DNA of 62,360 bases, from the NCBI GenBank assembly GCA_944388145.1, contig CALXHQ010000025.1, positions 1-62,360 of the forward strand, in the 5' to 3' direction. Source of the DNA: an uncultured Gemmiger sp. GTDB taxonomy: Bacteria; Bacillota; Clostridia; Oscillospirales; Ruminococcaceae. The number at the start of each line of letters is the position of its first letter. The first letter of the stretch is position 1. The notes under the pieces were generated by a model. The model had not been told where the DNA came from and made no database searches. It worked only from the letters and a program-made list of their open reading frames with translations. Both the position numbers and the translations under genes were made by a program. Below, one piece after another: positions 57,146 through 62,360 of this stretch.

Positions 57146-58071
57146 TGGCACTGCTTTTTTCATTGCTGTTGTCTGGGTGCGGCGGCAAGCCGCTGGTGGA
57201 GCGGGAAATCGTGCGGGCAATGTTCTTCCTGCCCCACGCGGGCGGCTGCCAGGCGGTTTTGCTGTTGCAAGATCAGGAAAGCGAGAAGCCCACCGCATAC
57301 ACCACGGCCAGTGGCACTGGGAAAACCGCGGCCCGGGCGCTGGCGGATGCAGTACAGGGGTTGCCCGGCACACCGTTTTACGGGGTGATGGATTTGGCCG
57401 TCATGCCGGCCGATAGCAATTGGGAACAGCTGCAGGCAATGGTTGACCTGATCCGGGATACCGCACAGCCCTCGCCGGAGGTATCCCTCTACCTGATTGA
57501 GGACGCAGATGCAGCCCTTCTTCCGGATCAGGCCGGGCAAATGTATGATGCGATTCAGCAGTGTGAAAAGCGTTATCACCTGCAGTGCGGGCTGGAAACG
57601 CTGGGGCAGCAGGAAGGCTGTGCTGCCATACCGGTTTATGGCGGGCTGCCATATGGGTTTACCCTTCAGACGAGCGACGATACGCGCCGGCAATATCAGG
57701 AACCGGTGGATGCTCAGCTGGCCGCCGTGCTCTGCGGTCAGACTGACCGGTTGGACATGATGTTTGGCGATGGAGCTTACAGCTGCCAGGCTGCGGCCCG
57801 TACCATCTGCCAGGCTGACCCGGAACGTCTCAATGTCCGTTTGATTCTCTCTGACACGCGCCTCGCAGCGTTGCATGAAGAAAGCGAAAGTTCTGAAACG
57901 GAAGCGATTTCTGCGGCACTCACCTACGCCTTGCAGCAGGCGTTCGCCCGTCTTTGTGCCGATGCGGAGAATATGCAGGTGGACCCCTATCGTTTTCGCT
58001 TCGGGGAAACCGGTCTTCTCGGTTCCGGTGCACCTCCGCTGCCAGTGACATTGCAGGTGGAGTTTGCCTAG
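57103..58071 (+). CDS. GerC-type germination lipoprotein
   Basis: A 322-residue lipoprotein. A signal peptide with lipobox LLLSGCGG (Cys near 26) anchors it in the membrane. The first domain has LVEREIVRAMFFLPHAGG, then segments rich in beta strands, in the style of Ger(x)C C-subunits. The ATG at 57103 has GGAGGG upstream and overlaps the GerB stop by 43 bases. The GerC family label rests on lipoprotein type and gene order more than on conserved motifs. Confidence 0.78.
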   Translation: MSGKKTVFRAAGALMALLFSLLLSGCGGKPLVEREIVRAMFFLPHAGGCQAVLLLQDQESEKPTAYTTASGTGKTAARALADAVQGLPGTPFYGVMDLAVMPADSNWEQLQAMVDLIRDTAQPSPEVSLYLIEDADAALLPDQAGQMYDAIQQCEKRYHLQCGLETLGQQEGCAAIPVYGGLPYGFTLQTSDDTRRQYQEPVDAQLAAVLCGQTDRLDMMFGDGAYSCQAAARTICQADPERLNVRLILSDTRLAALHEESESSETEAISAALTYALQQAFARLCADAENMQVDPYRFRFGETGLLGSGAPPLPVTLQVEFA

Positions 58072-58123
58072 GGCATATCCACTCCCCCTGACGCTGCTTT
58101 TGTCTTTGCGCAGATATACGAAA

Positions 58124-58169
58124 TGCCGGCTGTCATTCGCAGACAAAACGAATGGCAGCCGGCTTTTTG
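58124..58169. terminator. ger operon terminator
   Basis: A 15-base arm GCCGGCTGTCATTCG (58125-58139) pairs with CGAATGGCAGCCGGC (58149-58163), followed by TTTTT. It could also serve the minus-strand operon ending at 58180, though the minus-strand T-run is absent. Confidence 0.9.
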
Positions 58170-58179
58170 CATGGACGGA

Positions 58180-59355
58180 TCAGGATAGGGAAGAGGGACG
58201 GTTCAGGTTGATCACATCCCGATCGCTCAAGAAGGTCTGGAAATTGTACAAAATCAGGATCTGATCGTAACCTTCCTTCTCGATGAGGGAATCCAGCCCA
58301 TAATGATAACCACGGAAATCCACCACGCCGATCTTGGCATAATTGGCCGTCAGGTAGGGGACAAAGCAGTTGGCGTAGCTGTCCTTTACTACCAGAATGG
58401 ACCCTGTCCCGTCACCTTCAATGGTCGTGTACCCGTTGTTGCCGCCCAGAAAAGCACCGTACTTGTCGCGGGTGGCAAACTTGTCCGTATGGTACATGGT
58501 GCCGGTTTCCGCGGGGGTGAAATCAGCCTCTCCGTTTACGGTGTAAATGGTCATCGGGTTGCTCAGCGGATAATAGGTAATGGTATCCGGCAGCGCGTTC
58601 CAGTACCGGGTGGAGGAATAGTGGGTACCGTAAAAATTGTTTACATCCACGGCCTCGTGGGCGGCGGGGTCAAAGGGGACAAGGCCCTGCTGCACACAAA
58701 ACTGCTCATATGCCACGTAGGCCCCGTGAGTGGTCCAATGATGATCGGTGTGGAAATAGAGGTACTCGTCCTTGTGACCCCCATACACCTCCCGCAGATC
58801 GATCACCGAGGCGTAGGGGCTGACAGTCGCAAATACCTGGTCCAGCAGCCCGTTTTCATTGAGCATCGGCGCCGCAAGCGGCAAATCCTCTGTGTAGATC
58901 ACGCTGGCGGACGGCGCCAGCAGAAAGGTTACCCGGCCGGGATAGCGCTGTGCAAATTCAGCCACGGCGTCGGCATTCGTATCCAATCTTGCGGTGTCCG
59001 GTGTGCCGAACTGTTTGGTGAACAGCCAGTGATCCTTCCCCAGCAGGATGCCGTTCTGCTCTGTCTTTTGCAGCACAAGGGCATTGACATTGCTCTGCAT
59101 ATCGATCCAGACATCACGGAAGGCCACCTGGTCCTGCATATACTCTCCAAAGTCACCGGTCCAGCTGCCGTCCAGCAGTGCGGCTGGGCGAAAAGCGGGC
59201 AGCTGTTTCAGCGCACGATTCTCCAGCTCAGAGATTCGCCGCTTGGGCCAGAACAGATTCAGGAGGGCAAAGCCGAACAGCATCACAAAAAACAGGATCA
59301 GTACCGGGTACACTTGCCGGCTGGTTTTCCTCCTGGTACGGTATACATATTTCAA
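58180..59355 (-). CDS. DHHW-family protein (AlgX/AlgJ-like)
   Basis: A 391-residue protein with one N-terminal membrane helix (about 15-35) and an extracytoplasmic domain. The DHHW motif (HTDHHWTTHG, near 205) and VVKDSYANCFVPYL give the SGNH-like fold used by AlgJ/AlgX acetyl-esterase partners. It is the last gene of an operon with an MBOAT acyltransferase directly upstream, which points to O-acetylation of a cell-surface polysaccharide. Start at 59355. Confidence 0.88.
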   Translation of the reverse strand: MKYVYRTRRKTSRQVYPVLILFFVMLFGFALLNLFWPKRRISELENRALKQLPAFRPAALLDGSWTGDFGEYMQDQVAFRDVWIDMQSNVNALVLQKTEQNGILLGKDHWLFTKQFGTPDTARLDTNADAVAEFAQRYPGRVTFLLAPSASVIYTEDLPLAAPMLNENGLLDQVFATVSPYASVIDLREVYGGHKDEYLYFHTDHHWTTHGAYVAYEQFCVQQGLVPFDPAAHEAVDVNNFYGTHYSSTRYWNALPDTITYYPLSNPMTIYTVNGEADFTPAETGTMYHTDKFATRDKYGAFLGGNNGYTTIEGDGTGSILVVKDSYANCFVPYLTANYAKIGVVDFRGYHYGLDSLIEKEGYDQILILYNFQTFLSDRDVINLNRPSSLS

Positions 59356-59370
59356 AGCGAACCCCTCCTC

Positions 59371-60780
59371 TCAGAAGCCGGCATACAGCGGCGAATTGTT
59401 GGTGGACGCCACCACAAAGGCCACCGAAAGCACCATCACGCAGCCCACCAGTACCGTGCGCAGAACGGCATGCTTCTTGGCCCACTGCCAGAACATGCCC
59501 GGCAGAGCGGTGGAGAACAGCACCCCCAAAATCAGCAGGACACCGTAGTTGCGCAGATAATATACCGGCGAGATCCCACCGGACGGGATAAACAGCCGGC
59601 TCATTAGCAGCGGCAGCTCGGCGCCGGCCACATTTGCCGTGAAGATGCCCCAGCCCAGAACGATAAAAAATAGTGTGTAGATGTGCGGCCAGACCCGGCC
59701 CTTTTTCAGGTACTTGAGCAGGAAGATCTTTTCGATGGTCAGCAGGACAAAGTAGTATAAGCCCCAACAGATGAAGTTCCAACTGGCGCCGTGCCAGATG
59801 CCGGTCAGTGCCCAGACCACCAGCATATTGAACAGCTGGCGGGGCAGCCCGCGGCGGTTGCCGCCCAGCGGGATGTAAATATAGTCCCGGAACCAGGAGG
59901 ACAGCGAAATATGCCATCTGCGCCAGAATTCCGTGATACTGGAGGAAATGTACGGCAGATCAAAGTTGGCAGGGCAGTCAAAGCCCATCAGCTTACTCAG
60001 GCCATTGCTCATCTCTGAGTAACCGGCAAAGTCAAAATAGAGCTGCAGAGAGTAGGCTGCGATGCCCAGCCAGGCCAAAGGCGTGGACACATTGGCCAGG
60101 CCGATTTCCTCCGACAGCAGGTCACTCCACAGTGCGCCGATCGAATCAGCCAAAATGACCTTTTTAGCCAATCCGAACACAAACATTTCAGCGCCGGCCT
60201 CCATCTGTGCGGCGTGGCAGCGGTGCCGTGTGGCGTGAAGGGCGGGGGCCATGTCACGGTACTTGACGATAGGCCCCACCAGCAGCTGCGGAAAAAACAG
60301 CACATAGGCGGCAAAAGTGATCGGATTGCGCTCAGCCTCCGTTTTGCCGGTATATACATCCGCAACATAGCTGATGACCTTGAATACGTAGTAGCTGATG
60401 CCCAGGGGCAGCACATCCAGAAAGCTCAACTGCGCCAGCCCGGCAGAGGTAATCTGGTTGACCGTATCAATCAGAAAATTGGTGTATTTGAAAAAGACCA
60501 GTGCCGCTGCACTGCACAAAATGGGCAAAACCAGGCAAAAAATCCTGCCGGCTCTGTGCTTCACACGGGGAAGGATCAGGCCAAACAGGTAGTTGATCAC
60601 AATCAACACTGTGATCAACGGAAGATATTCCACCCCGGCCCAGCAGTAAAAGATGACACTCTCCAGCAAGAGAACCAGATTTTTCAAGTGCCCCGGCACG
60701 AGATAGTACACCGCCAATGCCACAGGCAAAAAACCAAACAGAAACACAACACTGTTAAATACCAACCCTTGCGACTCCAC
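59371..60780 (-). CDS. MBOAT-family O-acyltransferase (AlgI/DltB-like)
   Basis: A 469-residue polytopic acyltransferase. Ten or more helices are visible; the catalytic histidine is in LTGIWHGASWNFICWG (near 325), and SITEFWRRWHISLSSWFRDYIYIPLGGNR holds the second signature in blocks. AlgI-like MBOATs move acyl groups across the membrane to a polysaccharide. The partner is the DHHW protein 15 bases downstream. Start ATG at 60780 after GAGGAGG. Confidence 0.93.
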   Translation of the reverse strand: MESQGLVFNSVVFLFGFLPVALAVYYLVPGHLKNLVLLLESVIFYCWAGVEYLPLITVLIVINYLFGLILPRVKHRAGRIFCLVLPILCSAAALVFFKYTNFLIDTVNQITSAGLAQLSFLDVLPLGISYYVFKVISYVADVYTGKTEAERNPITFAAYVLFFPQLLVGPIVKYRDMAPALHATRHRCHAAQMEAGAEMFVFGLAKKVILADSIGALWSDLLSEEIGLANVSTPLAWLGIAAYSLQLYFDFAGYSEMSNGLSKLMGFDCPANFDLPYISSSITEFWRRWHISLSSWFRDYIYIPLGGNRRGLPRQLFNMLVVWALTGIWHGASWNFICWGLYYFVLLTIEKIFLLKYLKKGRVWPHIYTLFFIVLGWGIFTANVAGAELPLLMSRLFIPSGGISPVYYLRNYGVLLILGVLFSTALPGMFWQWAKKHAVLRTVLVGCVMVLSVAFVVASTNNSPLYAGF

Positions 60781-60803
60781 GGCATGACCTCCTCAACGAA
60801 GCA

Positions 60804-60852
60804 GCAGGCCGTTACCCAAACAGCGGGTAGCGGCCTGCCGGCAGGCAGCCGC
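60804..60852 (-). promoter_or_regulatory. Two competing hairpins in the MBOAT leader
   Basis: The segment 60831-60838 (CGGCCTGC on the plus strand) can pair perfectly with 60804-60811, extended by TACCC/GGGTA, or with 60841-60852 (with a 2-base bulge). The two structures exclude each other. They lie 24-72 bases before the MBOAT start codon and could act as a switch. No T-run accompanies either, and no ligand is implied. Confidence 0.45.
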
Positions 60853-60910
60853 AATCAGGCAGCTGCGCTTTCAATATTCGGAAAATTACGCTACAAACCG
60901 AAAAATCCTC

Positions 60911-61510
60911 TCAGGCCAAGGCACCGTTAATAGCGGTGTCAATGTCCGCGTAATCGGGACCGTTCACACCGGCGATGACCATCACCACAATGTTGCCTTC
61001 CGAGACGATGCGGGCATCCTCTGCCTTTTCAATTTTGGCGGCGTCATCGGCATAAAGGCTGGTCGTCATGGACGCTTTGTAATCGTTCAGGGCAGCAAGC
61101 ACAGCGTCCATGCTGCCATCCTGCACCTGTGCGGCAAAGACCAGCGCGCAATCATCCTGATTGTTGGTAACATCACCGTCAAAGGCCACGATCTGGTCAG
61201 GGGAAATGCCCATGTCGAATTCCAGCGAAGTCTCGTTGATCTCGCGCGGGTTGGGGATCTCATTGACTGCCTCAATGGCAGAAACGATGGAAGCCAGTTT
61301 CTCGGTATCGGCCGTGGCGGGAACGGCAGAGCTCTGGCTCTCACTGGAGCTGCTGTCCGGGGTGGCCGTCGCGCCGGATTCATCCGAGACTTGTGCGCTG
61401 GAGGAGCTGGGGGTGCTCTCGGAAGACTGCGGGGCGGAGCCGCCGTTGCAGCCGGCCATCAGGACAGCGCAAAGAGACAATGCACAAACAGTGCAGATCA
61501 GTTTTTTCAT
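60911..61510 (-). CDS. DUF4358-family lipoprotein
   Basis: A 199-residue lipoprotein. Signal peptide with lipobox LMAGC (Cys near 21), then a linker of about 45 residues rich in Ser, Ala and Thr, then the DUF4358-like domain (EFDMGISPDQIVAFDGD, alpha/beta). The function is unknown. Operon position suggests a partner of the downstream O-acylation genes, although the 130-bp gap holds hairpins. Start at 61510 after CGGAGGT. Confidence 0.85.
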   Translation of the reverse strand: MKKLICTVCALSLCAVLMAGCNGGSAPQSSESTPSSSSAQVSDESGATATPDSSSSESQSSAVPATADTEKLASIVSAIEAVNEIPNPREINETSLEFDMGISPDQIVAFDGDVTNNQDDCALVFAAQVQDGSMDAVLAALNDYKASMTTSLYADDAAKIEKAEDARIVSEGNIVVMVIAGVNGPDYADIDTAINGALA

Positions 61511-61855
61511 TGGTGGTTACCTCCGAAATTTATTGTTTAGTATGGCAAAATTCGGTTGCCGTCATACAGGTCTGTCACAAGAAACAGATGGTGCAAATCC
61601 GAATCATCCTCTTTTCTTAAGGATATTATTAGGATACACTATTCCCCCCTGTTTTTCAACCCCTGACAGATGTAAAAACAATGGCAGAAGAGGGGTGGAA
61701 AATATGGTCGAAGCAGGATACCTCACGGTAATACGATGTGGACATTTTGCCATTCGGCGCGAAAAAGCAGAAGTGAGCCCGCAAACGCACGAAAATTTCG
61801 TCTGAAACACGGATTGACAAACCTGACTCTTTGCGATATAATTACCAATACTGAT
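61511..61855. other. Intergenic region before tRNA-Gly, 345 bp
   Basis: Holds the DUF4358 gene's ribosome binding site and leader, then unremarkable sequence, then the tRNA promoter (61814-61842). No supported gene. Confidence 0.5.
61814..61842 (+). promoter_or_regulatory. Fully consensus promoter of tRNA-Gly
   Basis: TTGACA (61814-61819), 17-base spacer, TATAAT (61837-61842), 13 bases before the tRNA. Confidence 0.92.
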
Positions 61856-61931
61856 GCGGGTTTAGCTCATCCGGTAGAGTGACTGCTTCCCAAGCAGTAG
61901 GTGGCGAGTTCGAGACTCGTAACCCGCTCCA
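61856..61931 (+). tRNA. tRNA-Gly (anticodon CCC)
   Basis: Acceptor GCGGGTT/AACCCGC with discriminator U and encoded CCA (61929-61931). D stem GCTC/GAGT, anticodon stem ACTGC/GCAGT around TTCCCAA, T arm GCGAG/CTCGT. It reads GGG. Confidence 0.97.
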
Positions 61932-61932
61932 A

Positions 61933-61985
61933 AAAAGCCACGATAAAGCGCAGTGATTTTGTGCCTTATCGTGGCCTTTTCTTTG
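61933..61985 (+). terminator. Terminator after tRNA-Gly
   Basis: GCCACGATAA pairs with TTATCGTGGC and is followed by CTTTTCTTT. Confidence 0.88.
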
Positions 61986-62146
61986 CTTCTGATCGTACTT
62001 GATGTGTGGTGCTATGGCAGGGTTAGGCCCATAACGTTCGAGGCGGATCAAAACCGGGAATGTCCATCCGATTCGGCGGGCTTTCCGCCAAGCATTTCAT
62101 GACGGCAGATCGCCGGATGCCTTTGCTTGAGCCGTCCCCCCTTTGG

Positions 62147-62176
62147 TTGACAAGCGCCGACGGTGCGCGATATTAT
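62147..62176 (+). promoter_or_regulatory. Promoter of the DAHP synthase gene
   Basis: TTGACA (62147-62152), 18-base spacer, TATTAT (62171-62176). The leader to the start is about 115 bases. Confidence 0.75.
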
Positions 62177-62250
62177 TATAAATACGAACGGGCCCGCAGT
62201 TCCACGGAAGGGACAGGGGTCGCCGACCACTTTATTAAGAGGGAAAGGGG

Positions 62251-62274
62251 CCGGAGGGGGAACCCCCTCCCCGG
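62251..62274 (+). repeat. GC-rich hairpin in the DAHP synthase leader
   Basis: CCGG-AGGGGG pairs with CCCCCT-CC-CCGG (2-base bulge) around an AA loop. It ends 25 bases before the start codon and just ahead of the AAAAGGAAAGGG ribosome binding site. Confidence 0.6.
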
Positions 62275-62299
62275 AACGAAAAGGAAAGGGCTGTATCCA

Positions 62300-62360
62300 A
62301 TGGGTTTCAATTATTTGAGAAAGCTGCCGACGCCCGCCGAGATCCGCGCCATGTATCCGC
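62300..62360 (+). CDS. 3-deoxy-7-phosphoheptulonate (DAHP) synthase, N-terminal fragment
   Basis: The window ends after 20 codons. They read MGFNYLRKLPTPAEIRAMYP, which is the N-terminal block of class-I DAHP synthases of Clostridia (M-F-x-KLPTPxEI...). The enzyme condenses PEP and erythrose 4-phosphate as the first step of aromatic amino-acid synthesis. The start follows AGGAAAGGG. The assignment rests on a short segment and the rest is outside the window. Confidence 0.8.
   Translation, partial: MGFNYLRKLPTPAEIRAMYP

Larger units (their letters stand above)
61932..62299. other. Intergenic region between tRNA-Gly and the DAHP synthase gene, 368 bp
   Basis: Contains the tRNA-Gly terminator, the promoter at 62147-62176 and the leader hairpin at 62251-62274. 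The stretch 61986-62146 shows no feature. Confidence 0.5.

Overview
The window reads as the chromosome of a GC-rich, spore-lineage member of the Clostridia. It has a pro-SigE processing pair (spoIIGA, sigE), sigG, a YlmC/YmxH protein, a three-gene GerA/GerB/GerC-type germination operon, a fused SecDF and several small Firmicutes families (DUF1540, DUF4250, DUF4363, DUF421). Base composition and protein style suggest the Oscillospiraceae/Ruminococcaceae (Faecalibacterium/Gemmiger/Subdoligranulum neighbourhood). The class is well supported; the genus is inference. Most of the window is ordinary core chromosome. There are no rRNA genes, CRISPR arrays, prophage or complete insertion sequence.

Layout. 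1-6.5 kb: DUF6056-type membrane protein, nitroreductase, ATP-dependent PEP carboxykinase, an orphan ATP-grasp ligase with a DUF4250 gene, and rpmB. 6.8-12.2 kb: polyprenyl-phosphate sugar transferase, glutamine-dependent NAD synthase, and a three-gene cassette (HTH regulator, small membrane protein, CPBP protease) with a near-consensus promoter. 12.3-14.6 kb: rpsB-tsf and the YlmC/YmxH protein. 14.8-20 kb: HAD hydrolase, sigG, an opposite-strand membrane protein of unknown function, sigE, spoIIGA and tsaD. A 165-bp palindromic MITE-like element lies just upstream of tsaD. 20.4-29.5 kb: polA, a dus gene, a YfbR-like HD nucleotidase, and yfhO-tex. 29.8-34.3 kb: HPr-like protein without the active-site histidine, tRNA-Arg/His/Gln, ligA, lysA. 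34.5-41.9 kb: a lone ABC exporter, then rplS-lepB-rbgA-rnhB-yraN, thrC, DUF1540 and a metallophosphoesterase. 42-45.4 kb: tig-clpP-clpX. 45.7-53.5 kb: second CPBP protease, tadA, an SDR reductase, a GH25 lysozyme, a class I aminotransferase, secDF, nrdR. 53.5-58.1 kb: DUF4363/DUF421 pair divergent from the ger operon. 58.2-61.5 kb: DUF4358 lipoprotein - MBOAT - DHHW operon. 61.8-62.36 kb: tRNA-Gly(CCC) and the first 20 codons of a DAHP synthase.

How the parts work together. Three blocks serve sporulation and germination: SpoIIGA-SigE-SigG, the YlmC/YmxH protein and the GerABC operon. Two blocks serve translation and ribosome assembly: rpsB-tsf, and rplS with rbgA, plus rpmB, four tRNAs, tadA, the dus gene and tsaD. 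tig-clpP-clpX is a folding and proteolysis operon. The MBOAT/DHHW set probably O-acylates a surface polymer, and the sugar transferase and YfhO protein also point to envelope polymers. Four genes absent from simple long-ORF views are annotated here: the DUF4250 and DUF1540 proteins, the TTG-started HTH regulator and the DAHP synthase fragment. Many start codons were fixed by a Shine-Dalgarno site or by promoter position.
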